Origin: Algoriphagus boritolerans DSM 17298 = JCM 18970
Lineage (GTDB): Bacteria; Bacteroidota; Bacteroidia; Cytophagales; Cyclobacteriaceae
Assembly: GCF_900108085.1 (NCBI RefSeq)
Contig: NZ_FNVR01000002.1
Location: 103,252-167,251, forward strand
Length of the DNA stretch: 64,000 bases
Reading direction: 5' to 3'
A program made the translations under genes and the position numbers. How positions within the stretch are numbered: position 1 is the first letter of the stretch; each line of letters opens with the position of its first letter. Below, piece by piece: positions 1 to 7,965 of this stretch. The notes beneath the pieces were generated by a model. That model did not search any database. It saw nothing but the letters and a program-made list of their open reading frames with translations, and was not told where the DNA came from.

Positions 1-187
1 AGCATTGAACACTATCTCCATCCGGACATGAGATATAAAGGCAGTCACCGCATTCTTTAACTGTACAATCTCCACTTTCAATTTCGGGACCACATGGTCC
101 ACCTTGTGCTTTCACCGGCTGCACTACCGCAAAGCTACCCAAGACCATACCCAGTACGGCCAGGGTTAAATACATCGTTTTTTTCAT
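1..187 (-). CDS. small secreted Cys-rich peptide, 3-prime end cut by window edge
   Basis: Sixty-two codons are visible before the window ends; the stop lies outside. The product starts MKKTMYLTLAVLGMVLG, a clear signal peptide, with likely cleavage after VKAQ near residue 28. The mature part contains six cysteines in 31 residues (32, 41, 46, 49, 54, 62) among Gly, Asp and Pro, which suggests a disulfide-rich exported peptide. I do not recognise a named family. The architecture (AQ-G cleavage region, then spaced cysteines) resembles the peptide gene at 53906, but the sequences do not align convincingly. The ATG at 185-187 is chosen because it gives the usual basic start of a signal peptide. 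Confidence 0.7.
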   Translation of the reverse strand, partial: MKKTMYLTLAVLGMVLGSFAVVQPVKAQGGPCGPEIESGDCTVKECGDCLYISCPDGDSVQC

Positions 188-189
188 TT

Positions 190-446
190 CATTTTTTGTT
201 TAGATAAAAGATTTATTAAAAAGCTAGCTTAGTTAAAGCTAGAAAATGAGAAGTTGAATGCCAAAAAATCACCTAAGAAATTTGCTGTAAATCTGATTAT
301 CGGTCAAATTCTATTGGGGGGGGGTTAAATATTTAGTTTGAGTGGTTTTAATCTCTATCCATTATTAATTCAATGACTCCTAGACCTCCCAACAGCACCT
401 CACAATTTTTAAATTTTCGATTATTCCAATTTTTAAATTATTCTCC
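190..446. other. intergenic region with G9 tract and small hairpin
   Basis: No gene is seen between the Cys-rich peptide and the rpsU promoter. The stretch is AT-rich, with a run of nine G at 316-324 and a 7-bp inverted repeat CTAGCTT/AAGCTAG at 224-230 and 236-242. It should hold the promoter of the minus-strand peptide gene, but I find no exact TAnnTTTG box on that strand. Confidence 0.5.
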
Positions 447-454
447 TACCTTTG
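447..454 (+). promoter_or_regulatory. rpsU promoter -7 box
   Basis: TACCTTTG matches the Bacteroidota -7 consensus TAnnTTTG, 24 bases before the rpsU ATG. No exact TTG is present at the -33 spacing. The box also contains an in-frame TTG that could be mistaken for an upstream start of rpsU. Confidence 0.6.
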
Positions 455-478
455 CAGCCACGAAAGGGGGTGTATACT

Positions 479-673
479 ATGATCATTGTAAACGTAAAAG
501 AGAACGAGTCCATCGAAAAAGCGCTGAAGCGTTTTAAAAAGAAGTTTGACAAAACCGGTGCGGTTCGCGAACTCAGAGCCCGTCAGGCTTTTATAAAGCC
601 CTCTATCGTAAGAAGAGCACAAGTCATCAAAGCTGCTTACAAGCAACATCTTCGTGACGAAGAGATGAAGTAA
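479..673 (+). CDS. rpsU: 30S ribosomal protein S21
   Basis: This is a 64-residue basic protein of the small ribosomal subunit. The sequence begins MIIVNVKENESIEKALKRF, and the KRFKKKFDKTGAVRELRAR stretch is typical of bS21, with a Lys/Arg-rich tail. Length fits the family. The ATG at 479 is preferred over an in-frame TTG at 452, because 452 lies inside the promoter box and would add nine unrelated residues. It leads the rpsU-xer-hpf group common in Bacteroidota, and a strong terminator follows directly, so S21 is probably made mostly from its own short transcript. Confidence 0.95.
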   Translation: MIIVNVKENESIEKALKRFKKKFDKTGAVRELRARQAFIKPSIVRRAQVIKAAYKQHLRDEEMK

Positions 674-695
674 TCACATTTGATTCCAAATACAG

Positions 696-730
696 ACGCA
701 CTTGCTCACAAAGGTAAGTGCGTTTTTGTT
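696..730 (+). terminator. rpsU terminator
   Basis: Perfect 8-bp stem ACGCACTT/AAGTGCGT (696-703 and 716-723) with a 12-base loop, followed by a T-rich tract. It separates rpsU from the recombinase gene. Confidence 0.8.
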
Positions 731-787
731 TCTAATCTCTGACCAAAGTCACCGATATTTTTCAGTTTTTCTGCTACCTTTTGAGTG

Positions 788-1672
788 ATGATTGACTCAT
801 TTATCAATTACCTCGAATACGAAAAACGCAGTAGTACTCACACGGTGACAGCCTATCGCACCGATCTGGAGCAGGTGCTGGAGTTTGTCAGAATTTCATT
901 TGAACTACATGACCTGAGTCAATGTACTCATGCTGAGCTTCGTGCCTGGGTGATCGACTTGGTAGAGCAAGGGCTGACGACCACTTCTGTCAACCGGAAA
1001 ATTGCCACATTGCGATCTTTTTTTAAGTTTTTACTTCGGTCGAGATTCATCGCCTCTGATCCTACCTATAAGTTAAAATCCCTTAAAAACGCCAAAAAAC
1101 TACCCGAGTTTGTACAGGAATTGACCATTGAGGCCGTTTTAGATGAGAACGTGTATGAACCCACATTTGAGGGGCAGCGGGACCGCATGGTGATGGAGTT
1201 CCTTTATCTGACCGGCGTCCGTCTGTCGGAGCTCAACGGGTTGAGGTGGGCCGATCTAAATCTGATTGAGGACCAAGTGAAAGTTTTAGGGAAAAGAAAA
1301 AAAGAGCGAATAATTCCTATCACAAAAAAGCTAAAACAGAATATCATTTTGTACCAAAAAGTATTTGAGGAAAGGTTTTCAAAACTAGACGGGAATGCCT
1401 ACTTTATTGTGAGTAATGGGGGAAAGCAAAGCTATTCTATGATGATTTACCGGATTGTGAGACATTATTTGGATCTTTTTGCGCAGAATTCGCGAAGAAG
1501 CCCGCATTTGCTCCGGCACACCTTTGCCACTCATCTACTCAACAAAGGTGCCGACCTCAATGCCGTGAAAGACCTTCTTGGGCATGCCAGCTTGGCGGCG
1601 ACTCAAGTTTACACGCACAATTCCATGGAAAAACTGAAGGCTGTGTTTGAACAGGCACATCCTAAAGCGTAA
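788..1672 (+). CDS. tyrosine recombinase of the XerC/XerD type
   Basis: The 294-residue product is a site-specific DNA recombinase of the lambda integrase family, likely acting in chromosome dimer resolution. The N-terminal SAM-like domain covers about residues 1-90. The catalytic domain shows the full set: Arg145 (TGVRLSEL), Lys169 (GKRKKER), His240 and Arg243 (HLLRHTF), His266 (LLGHASL) and nucleophile Tyr275 (QVYTH). Length is normal for Xer proteins. A GTG at 785 directly before the ATG is a possible alternative start. Its place between rpsU and hpf is conserved in Bacteroidota, which favours a housekeeping role over a mobile-element integrase. Whether it is the XerC or XerD partner cannot be decided here. 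Confidence 0.88.
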   Translation: MIDSFINYLEYEKRSSTHTVTAYRTDLEQVLEFVRISFELHDLSQCTHAELRAWVIDLVEQGLTTTSVNRKIATLRSFFKFLLRSRFIASDPTYKLKSLKNAKKLPEFVQELTIEAVLDENVYEPTFEGQRDRMVMEFLYLTGVRLSELNGLRWADLNLIEDQVKVLGKRKKERIIPITKKLKQNIILYQKVFEERFSKLDGNAYFIVSNGGKQSYSMMIYRIVRHYLDLFAQNSRRSPHLLRHTFATHLLNKGADLNAVKDLLGHASLAATQVYTHNSMEKLKAVFEQAHPKA

Positions 1673-1709
1673 ATAAATCAATTGTTCAACCACTTAAATG
1701 CAAATCATT

Positions 1710-2015
1710 ATGAAACTGCAGATGCACTCCATCCATTTTGACGCGGATCGCAAATTGATCGACTTTATCCAGAAAAAAGCGGACAAACTGGACACCTACT
1801 ATGACCGAATCATCGATGGGGAGGTTTTTATGAGAATTGATAAAAACGAACGAAATGAGAATAAAATAGTCGAAATCAAACTGAATGTGCCCGGGAAACA
1901 GTTTTTTGCAAAGCATCAGGATGATTCCTTTGAAGCAGCTGCCGATGAAGCCATCGAAGGACTGAGACGACAAATCAAAAAATACAAAGAGAAAGTGGTG
2001 CTGGTTAAACAGTAA
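1710..2015 (+). CDS. hpf: ribosome hibernation promoting factor, short form
   Basis: This 101-residue protein belongs to the HPF/RaiA (YfiA) family, which binds the 30S subunit and keeps ribosomes inactive in stationary phase. It starts MKLQMHSIHFDADRKLIDF and contains the conserved AADEAIEGLRRQIKKYKEK helix near the end. It lacks the C-terminal dimerisation domain of long HPF. I chose the second ATG (1710), since family members begin MKLQMHS; an in-frame ATG at 1698 would add four residues. It lies 37 bases after the recombinase gene and is probably co-transcribed with it. Confidence 0.9.
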   Translation: MKLQMHSIHFDADRKLIDFIQKKADKLDTYYDRIIDGEVFMRIDKNERNENKIVEIKLNVPGKQFFAKHQDDSFEAAADEAIEGLRRQIKKYKEKVVLVKQ

Positions 2016-2033
2016 ACCCTCTAATAATTAACC

Positions 2034-2062
2034 AAAACCCTCAGGAAACTGGGGGTTTTTAT
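2034..2062. terminator. bidirectional terminator between hpf and GT39 gene
   Basis: AAAACCC (2034-2040) pairs with GGGTTTT (2053-2059) around a short loop, with T runs on both strands. It serves two convergent genes, and the minus-strand gene stops inside it. Confidence 0.7.
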
Positions 2063-3732
2063 TTTGACTTTTCAGAAGACTTTTTTCGTTGCAAAAAGAA
2101 ATACTTTTTACCGGTTGCATTCAACAAAGGATCAAATTCAGGTTTTCCGTATGATTTTAGGAGTTCAGGAATTTGCTTCGAGTCCCAATTAACCGAAGCC
2201 TGGCCCACCTCAAATTCTGAAATACTTAAGGAATCGAGAAATTTATCTTCGATAATAAGACGTTGATACTCGTTTACCCTTTCTTTCCAACTTGATTTAG
2301 GTAAATCAATAAGATGAAATTCCGGACCTAGGCTCATACGGATTTTGCTTCCTGCGTCGAGATTTCCTACAAAGGCAATCAGCATTTGGGAATCTATCCC
2401 TGATTTCTGGATAAAATCTCTGACCTGAGTACCCTGATGCGGAAGTGAGATATGGTAAGTGACGGTGGAAAGTAAAAAGAAAATTAACAAAAAAGCATAG
2501 GTGATCACTTTTGGTAGCTTTGCTTCTTTCTTGGTTAAAAGAATCAGATAGCCAAAAATCGGAAATGCCAAGCCAATCTGAATCCAAACAGACCAATGTG
2601 TTTCCCCTTTTACCCCAAGCCAAATTCCCGCTATCAAAACAACTCCAGAAAGAGACAGAAATAGGATTGAAGCTAGTTTTGAGCCGATTTTTCTCAACTC
2701 AAATTCTCCTCTAACCAAGATCCATCCCTGCAAAACAGCAAGTACCGGTGCGACAGGAAGTAAATAGCGTTCATAAAACTTACTCGTCATAGCGCCCATT
2801 GCCAGAATAGCCAAGCCCCAAAGAATCGCGAAGCCAAAAAAGGTAGCATTTTCTTTCCAACACTGGGAAATAACTATCCTAGAACTAGGAATAGCTAAAA
2901 GAACCCAGGGAATAAACATGGCAATCAGTAAAACATAGGCAAGAAGTCCGTTTTGAAAAATCAACAATAGCCTTGACGCAACGCGTATGCCGACTTGATC
3001 TTCCAGAAAGCTATCGAGGTAAGTTGGTCCGTGGATTTTCCACATGGCCACAAACCAAAAAAGCGCAATAAAAATGCTGACACTCAGAGCCGGGATATTT
3101 AATAGTGTTTTCCAAGAAACTCGTTTCCAAGGATTAAAAAGAAGATAAATAATTCCCAAAACGCCCAAAGCAGCCGCTGGAAGTCCTTTTACTTCGAAAG
3201 CTAAGGCTAAACCCAAATACATGATCCAAGTGTATTTTTTTGGCGCTTCATTACCATATCGAAGTAATCCTGCAAAACCAACCGCACTCAAAGTCATGGT
3301 CATCACCAACAGGACATCCGGAATGGATCTGCCTGAAGAGAGGATCAAAACAGGGTTTGCAGCCATAATCAAAGCTGAAATCCCGGCAATTTTGGAATTG
3401 CGAAACAGGACTTTGGCTAAAAGGAAAGTCAGTCCAACAGTTGCTGCCCCAGCCAGTAAAAAGAAAATCCTGGAGCCGAATTCATTGACTCCAAAAAGCT
3501 TGAATCCCGCTAAAACGGCCCAATAAGTCAAAATCGGTTTCTTAAATCGCAGCTCCCCGCTACCCAAATACGTGGTGAGGTAATCATTGTTTTGCAGCAT
3601 TTTGATAGCTGCGTCCCGATAAAAAATCTCATCCGGATAGTGCATGTGAAAATTCAATGCAAATGGCCCTACCAGTACGGTAAAGGCGAGCATGAGGATC
3701 CAGGGATTGATTCGCAATTCTTGGGAAATCAT
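2059..3732 (-). CDS. GT39-like membrane glycosyltransferase (ArnT/PMT type)
   Basis: The 557-residue protein is an integral membrane glycosyltransferase of the GT-C fold that would use a polyprenyl-phosphate sugar. The first periplasmic loop carries the acidic pair in HYPDEIFYRDAAIKM (about residues 31-45), followed by RFKKPILTYWAVLAGFKLFG, both typical of ArnT-like enzymes. Many hydrophobic segments follow and the C-terminal 130 residues are soluble. The natural acceptor is unknown; lipid A is one possibility. It is divergent from the GT2 gene at 3852, whose product could supply its lipid-linked donor. A TATCTTTG box lies only 4 bases upstream of the ATG, so the mRNA may be leaderless. Confidence 0.8.
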   Translation of the reverse strand: MISQELRINPWILMLAFTVLVGPFALNFHMHYPDEIFYRDAAIKMLQNNDYLTTYLGSGELRFKKPILTYWAVLAGFKLFGVNEFGSRIFFLLAGAATVGLTFLLAKVLFRNSKIAGISALIMAANPVLILSSGRSIPDVLLVMTMTLSAVGFAGLLRYGNEAPKKYTWIMYLGLALAFEVKGLPAAALGVLGIIYLLFNPWKRVSWKTLLNIPALSVSIFIALFWFVAMWKIHGPTYLDSFLEDQVGIRVASRLLLIFQNGLLAYVLLIAMFIPWVLLAIPSSRIVISQCWKENATFFGFAILWGLAILAMGAMTSKFYERYLLPVAPVLAVLQGWILVRGEFELRKIGSKLASILFLSLSGVVLIAGIWLGVKGETHWSVWIQIGLAFPIFGYLILLTKKEAKLPKVITYAFLLIFFLLSTVTYHISLPHQGTQVRDFIQKSGIDSQMLIAFVGNLDAGSKIRMSLGPEFHLIDLPKSSWKERVNEYQRLIIEDKFLDSLSISEFEVGQASVNWDSKQIPELLKSYGKPEFDPLLNATGKKYFFLQRKKSSEKSK

Positions 3733-3736
3733 GGCG

Positions 3737-3744
3737 CAAAGATA
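3737..3744 (-). promoter_or_regulatory. -7 box directly before the GT39 gene
   Basis: On the minus strand this reads TATCTTTG, a match to TAnnTTTG, ending 4 bases before the ATG. Transcription would begin at or next to the start codon. Confidence 0.5.
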
Positions 3745-3851
3745 GGTTTATTGGGCTTTTTCATACCAAATTTCCTTTTGCGGCTAAAAGCTAATTCGGT
3801 GTTTTTTGCTGCAGGAAGGTTTATTCGGTATTTTTGACCAAATTTTACCTT

Positions 3852-4850
3852 ATGAGCCAGCCACTTTTGTCCGTTGTCATTACCATTTACAACGAAGAAG
3901 AAAACATCAAGCCACTTTTGGACGCGACTTACGCAGCGCTTGCTGAGATAGATTACGAGGTCATTTTGATCGAAGATGGCTCCACGGATCGGACGGTGGC
4001 AGAAGTAAAAAAGTATGCGAATGAGCGGACGAAGCTGATTATTTTTAATCGCAATTTCGGCCAGACGACTGCATTGGCAGCCGGGATAGATATGGCAACC
4101 GGGGAGTACATCGCCACCATGGATGGAGATCTGCAAAATGATCCTACTGATCTTCCTTTCATGCTCAATAAAGCAATAGATGAGGAATGGGATGTCGTGG
4201 CTGGTCGCCGTGCCAAGCGGAAAGACGGTTTTGTCCTCCGAAAAATTCCCAGTAAAATCGCCAATTGGGTGATCCGCAATACGACCAAAGTATATCTCAA
4301 TGACTACGGCTGTACGTTGCGAGTCTACAAAGCGGAGATTGCGCAAAACATGGGGCTTTACGGTGAATTACATCGATTTATCCCGGTTTTGGCTAAGCAG
4401 CAGGGTGCAAAAATGACGGAAGTAGATGTCAAGCATCATCCACGGATTCATGGTACGTCGAAATATGGACTAAGCCGGACTTTCAAGGTCATGGCCGATC
4501 TGATCTTGATGCTGTTCTTTCAAAAGTACTTTCAGCGGCCGATTCACCTGTTTGGTGGATTGGGCTTAATGGCTTTAGTTTTAGGTTTTTTGATCAATTT
4601 CTACTTGCTGGTAATCAAAATCATGGGAGAGGATATTTGGGGTCGACCGATCATGATTGTGGGCTTCATTTTGCTATTGGGAGGAATTCAATTGATCACC
4701 ACGGGAATCATCGCGGAGATCATTGTCCGAACTTACTTTGAGTCTCAGAATAAAAAGACGTACTCGGTGAAGGCGATTTATCAAGGCGTAGTTGCTAGAC
4801 CTGATTTAATTCCAGAAAGTGATCCGGTAAGAGTAAACGGTGAAGATTAA
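3852..4850 (+). CDS. GT2 polyprenyl-phosphate glycosyltransferase (DPM1/ArnC-like)
   Basis: The 332-residue protein should transfer a sugar from a nucleotide donor to undecaprenyl phosphate at the inner membrane. The GT-A domain shows TIYNEEENI at the start, LIEDGSTDRT near residue 41, and the DxD-type motif MDGDLQNDP near residue 91. Two C-terminal transmembrane segments follow (about 232-255 and 267-295). The ATG at 3852 is chosen because family members start just before PLLSVVITIYNEE; an upstream in-frame TTG (3834) overlaps a TATTTTTG promoter-like box. The gene is 8 bases before a flippase-like gene, so the pair probably makes and handles a lipid-linked sugar, perhaps used by the divergent GT39 protein. 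Confidence 0.87.
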   Translation: MSQPLLSVVITIYNEEENIKPLLDATYAALAEIDYEVILIEDGSTDRTVAEVKKYANERTKLIIFNRNFGQTTALAAGIDMATGEYIATMDGDLQNDPTDLPFMLNKAIDEEWDVVAGRRAKRKDGFVLRKIPSKIANWVIRNTTKVYLNDYGCTLRVYKAEIAQNMGLYGELHRFIPVLAKQQGAKMTEVDVKHHPRIHGTSKYGLSRTFKVMADLILMLFFQKYFQRPIHLFGGLGLMALVLGFLINFYLLVIKIMGEDIWGRPIMIVGFILLLGGIQLITTGIIAEIIVRTYFESQNKKTYSVKAIYQGVVARPDLIPESDPVRVNGED

Positions 4851-4858
4851 TTAGTTAG

Positions 4859-5743
4859 GTGAAAGACGGATCTAAGGGATTTTCAAACCAGCTCAAAACT
4901 GCCCTGAAGCTGTTGCTGACAGGATTGGCTTTGTACTTGGTTTTTCGAAAAATCGATACCGGGCAACTTTGGCAGATTACCAAGACCATTCAGTGGATCT
5001 GGTTGATTCCGGCAGTTCTACTTTTTGTAGCAAGCAAAGTTTTCACAGCTTTTCGCCTTAACCTTTATTTTAAAAATATCGGATTACAGATATCCGAAAA
5101 CCAAAACTGGCGACTCTACCTGATCGGGATGTTTTACAACCTCTTTCTTCCGGGAGGTATCGGTGGTGACGGCTACAAAGTTTACCTACTCAACAAACAC
5201 TTTAAAACTCCTGTAAAAAAGTTGATTCAATCGGCCTTGTTGGATCGATTAGGAGGATTGGTGGCGATTGTTTTCCTGCTTTTTGGTTTGTTTTTGATTG
5301 TAGATATCCAATTGGATTTTCTGGAAAGTCAGCTTTGGAACGGACTGATGATTGCTGGATTGCTCTTGACCATTCCCGCTTTTTGGCTGGCACAAAAGTT
5401 CTTCTTTCTTGACTTTTTGCCCTCATTCTGGCCTGCCAATGGGTGGTCATTTGCCGGACAAATCGCACAGCTCATCTGTGCTTGGTTTATTTTAAAGTCC
5501 CTTGGGATTACCGAGAATATTCTTGCTTACCAATTGGTGTTTTTACTATCCTCTATTGTGGCAGTGCTTCCGCTGACGATTGGCGGTGTCGGTGCCCGTG
5601 AGTTGGTTTTTGTCTATGCGCATGCTTATGCAGGCATAGAGGAGACAGTTGCGGTTGCTTTCAGTTTACTGTTTTTTCTGATCTCTGCAGCTGTTTCTTT
5701 GGTTGGATCTTTTATTAAAGTTGATTTATCTAAAAAATCATAA
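4859..5743 (+). CDS. flippase-like membrane protein (UPF0104 / AglD-MprF transmembrane family)
   Basis: The 294-residue protein is almost entirely membrane embedded with about seven or eight helices. It contains the family signature FYNLFLPGGIGGDGYKVYLL (near residue 98) and a C-terminal GGVGARELVF motif. Related domains occur in MprF lysyl-phosphatidylglycerol synthases and in AglD, and are thought to move or modify lipids. It starts with GTG, 8 bases after the GT2 gene, so the two are very likely one transcript. A role in moving the GT2 lipid product across the membrane is an inference. Confidence 0.8.
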   Translation: MKDGSKGFSNQLKTALKLLLTGLALYLVFRKIDTGQLWQITKTIQWIWLIPAVLLFVASKVFTAFRLNLYFKNIGLQISENQNWRLYLIGMFYNLFLPGGIGGDGYKVYLLNKHFKTPVKKLIQSALLDRLGGLVAIVFLLFGLFLIVDIQLDFLESQLWNGLMIAGLLLTIPAFWLAQKFFFLDFLPSFWPANGWSFAGQIAQLICAWFILKSLGITENILAYQLVFLLSSIVAVLPLTIGGVGARELVFVYAHAYAGIEETVAVAFSLLFFLISAAVSLVGSFIKVDLSKKS

Positions 5744-5771
5744 AAACTTGTAATTCAACACTTTTATAAAA

Positions 5772-5820
5772 AATCATCCTTGCAAATTTAAAATCAAATT
5801 TTAAATTTGCAAGGATGATT
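5772..5820. promoter_or_regulatory. 23-bp perfect palindrome holding promoter and start codon of the DUF4143 ATPase gene
   Basis: Bases 5772-5794 are exactly complementary to 5798-5820 around a 3-base centre. The right arm contains the -7 box TAAATTTG (5802-5809) and the ATG at 5815. The left arm contains TTG (5780-5782), exactly 19 bases before the -7 box, so a full Bacteroidota promoter is present. By symmetry the same promoter also points leftward. The start codon is 5 bases past the -7 box, so the mRNA should be nearly leaderless. A dimeric repressor site, perhaps for self-control, is a plausible reading. Confidence 0.75.
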
Positions 5821-6999
5821 AAGCGATTACTTTTCCATAAACTCGAAGAACTGATGCCGGATTTCCCGGCTATTGCTATCCTGGGATCCAGGCAGGTTGG
5901 GAAGACTACGCTTGCGCAAAGCCTGGCGGAGCATTTTGATCAAGAGTTCATTTACTTGGATCTGGAAAACCCATCGGACCGTTCTAAACTCGCTGAAGCG
6001 GAGCAATACTTTGACCTTCACGAAGGAAAGCTGATCATCTTGGACGAAATCCAACGGATGCCGGATATGTTTCCTGTCCTGCGGGGACTCATCGACCGAA
6101 GAAGGAAAAAGGGATTTCGAGCCTGTCAGTTTCTGATTTTGGGTTCTGCTTCGCTGGAGCTGATACGCCAATCTTCAGAATCACTGGCTGGTCGAATCGC
6201 CTATGAAGAGCTTCCTGGCTTCACCATTTTGGAAGTCGGAGATGAGGGAAAAAACATGGAAAAGCTGTGGCTTCGCGGTGGATTTCCGGATTCATTTCTA
6301 GCGAGTTCGGACCGGGCAAGTATGACTTGGCGGCAAAACTTCATCACGACTTATCTGGAAAGAGACATCCCTCAAATCGCACAGTTTGTGCCGACAAATC
6401 GGTTACGCAGGCTTTGGACAATGCTTGCTCATGAGCAGGGGCAAATGATCAACTTTTCCAAGTTTGGGGCAAGTCTGGATCTGAGTTCACCGACGGTCAA
6501 ATCCTACGTGGAGCTGCTGGAAGATCTTTTGCTGATCCGATCCATCCGACCATGGATGAGTAATGTCGGGAAGCGATTGGTGAAAAGTCCGAAAGTCTAT
6601 ATCCGAGACTCGGGAATCGTCCATACACTTTTGCAGATCAGTTCAATGGATAATCTACTGGCGCATCCTGTAGCAGGACTTAGCTGGGAAGGCTTGGTGA
6701 TTGAGCATATCCTGTCGGTTTTGCCCAAGAATGCAGATTATGGTTTTTACAGAACCTCTGCCGGAGCAGAGTTGGATTTGGTAGTTCAAATGGGCTCCCA
6801 ACTTTGGGCCATCGAGATCAAGCGAACGCTTAGTCCCAAGCTGTCCAAGGGCTTTTCGATCGCTGCAGAAGATGTGGAAGCCACCCATCGATTCTTGGTT
6901 TATGCAGGAAAAGAAGAATTTCCGCTGTCGGAAAATGCCAATGCGATTGGGTTGATGGGAATTTTACAAAAGATTAGATTAATAGGGGGAAATGGTTAA
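5815..6999 (+). CDS. AAA ATPase with DUF4143 domain
   Basis: The 394-residue protein has an N-terminal P-loop domain (AAA_14) with Walker A GSRQVGKT at residues 24-31 and Walker B LIILDEIQ at 73-80. A winged-helix-like middle follows, then a DUF4143 region with the fold of a PD-(D/E)XK-type nuclease, where GAELDLVV and WAIEIKRT recall the D..ExK pattern. Function in the cell is unknown; the family is abundant, patchily distributed and sometimes linked to mobile DNA. The start codon is inside a perfect palindrome that also carries the promoter. The gene appears intact and stands alone before pyrF. Confidence 0.85.
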   Translation: MIKRLLFHKLEELMPDFPAIAILGSRQVGKTTLAQSLAEHFDQEFIYLDLENPSDRSKLAEAEQYFDLHEGKLIILDEIQRMPDMFPVLRGLIDRRRKKGFRACQFLILGSASLELIRQSSESLAGRIAYEELPGFTILEVGDEGKNMEKLWLRGGFPDSFLASSDRASMTWRQNFITTYLERDIPQIAQFVPTNRLRRLWTMLAHEQGQMINFSKFGASLDLSSPTVKSYVELLEDLLLIRSIRPWMSNVGKRLVKSPKVYIRDSGIVHTLLQISSMDNLLAHPVAGLSWEGLVIEHILSVLPKNADYGFYRTSAGAELDLVVQMGSQLWAIEIKRTLSPKLSKGFSIAAEDVEATHRFLVYAGKEEFPLSENANAIGLMGILQKIRLIGGNG

Positions 7000-7012
7000 A
7001 TGCCATTTTCCC

Positions 7013-7020
7013 TACCTTTG
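7013..7020 (+). promoter_or_regulatory. pyrF promoter -7 box
   Basis: TACCTTTG matches the Bacteroidota -7 consensus, 17 bases before the pyrF ATG. No TTG occurs at the expected -33 position. Confidence 0.55.
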
Positions 7021-7037
7021 CCTAAATTCAAAAAAAC

Positions 7038-7853
7038 ATGACCCGAGCCGAGCTTTTCTCCCAAATCCAGAAAAAATCATCCTTTTTATGCGTCGGTCTT
7101 GACCCGGATTTGGAGAAAATTCCCGCTCATTTGTTGTCTGAACCTGATCCGATTTTTTCTTTTTGCAAGCAAATCATTGAAGAAACTGCGGACTTTGCAG
7201 TGGCCTATAAGCCCAACATTGCCTTTTTCGAAGCCTTAGGAGCTAAAGGTTGGGAGACGCTGGCGAAAGTAACTGAGCTCATTCCCAAGGATATTTTCAC
7301 CATTGCCGATGCCAAGCGGGGAGATATCGGAAATACTTCCAAACTCTACGCAAAGGCATTTTTTGAGTCCATGAATTTTGATTCGATCACTGTGGCACCT
7401 TACATGGGAAAGGATTCCGTAACGCCATTTTTGGAATTTGAGAACAAATGGGTGATCCTATTGGCTTTGACCTCAAATATTGGTTCGCTTGATTTCCAGT
7501 TAATCGAAGACCAAAATGGCAAACCGCTATATCAGTCTGTGCTGGAAAAAAGCCAAGAATGGGGAAGTCCCGAAAACCTGATGTATGTTGTCGGAGCAAC
7601 TCGAGGAGAATTGATCGGAGAAGTGCGGAAACTTGCACCTGATCATTTCTTTTTGGTGCCGGGAGTCGGTGCCCAAGGCGGTAGCCTATCGGAAGTCGCG
7701 AAATATGGAATGAACTCGACCTGTGGACTTTTGGTCAATTCAAGTCGGGGAATAATCTATGCTTCTGGTGAGAAAGACTTTGGGAAAGCTGCGAGAAAAG
7801 AAGCGCAAATGCTGCAGGAAGAGATGAAGGTGCTGTTGGAGAAGTATCTTTGA
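7038..7853 (+). CDS. pyrF: orotidine 5-phosphate decarboxylase
   Basis: This enzyme converts OMP to UMP, the last step of de novo pyrimidine synthesis in the cytoplasm. The 271-residue length and the [14 protein letters not shown] start place it in the longer type-2 PyrF group. The catalytic Asp-Lys-x-x-Asp array is seen as DAKRGD at residues 91-96, with Lys93 as the proton donor. The phosphate-binding end contains PGVGAQGG and NSSRGIIYA. It has its own promoter box. Dihydroorotase lies about 43 kb to the right, so the pathway genes are scattered. Confidence 0.95.
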   Translation: MTRAELFSQIQKKSSFLCVGLDPDLEKIPAHLLSEPDPIFSFCKQIIEETADFAVAYKPNIAFFEALGAKGWETLAKVTELIPKDIFTIADAKRGDIGNTSKLYAKAFFESMNFDSITVAPYMGKDSVTPFLEFENKWVILLALTSNIGSLDFQLIEDQNGKPLYQSVLEKSQEWGSPENLMYVVGATRGELIGEVRKLAPDHFFLVPGVGAQGGSLSEVAKYGMNSTCGLLVNSSRGIIYASGEKDFGKAARKEAQMLQEEMKVLLEKYL

Positions 7854-7862
7854 TCTACGATT

Positions 7863-7895
7863 AACCCTCCAAGGGTTTCGAACCCTTGGAGGGTT
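7863..7895. repeat. 15-bp perfect palindromic repeat after pyrF
   Basis: AACCCTCCAAGGGTT (7863-7877) and AACCCTTGGAGGGTT (7881-7895) are exact complements around TCG. No T run follows on the plus strand, so it is not a standard terminator. The pattern looks like a REP-type dispersed repeat. Confidence 0.7.
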
Positions 7896-7965
7896 TGCCT
7901 AAATCAAGCCTTGACTTCTATTTCTGAATTCTCTAAATTCCATAAACTTTTAGTCTTTGGGAATT

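Noticed and set aside
452..478. TTG start giving rpsU nine extra residues
   Set aside because: The TTG is part of the TACCTTTG promoter box; S21 proteins begin at MIIVNV.
788..1672. Xer gene as a mobile-element integrase
   Set aside because: No attachment-site repeats or mobile genes nearby, and the rpsU-xer-hpf order is a housekeeping arrangement in Bacteroidota.
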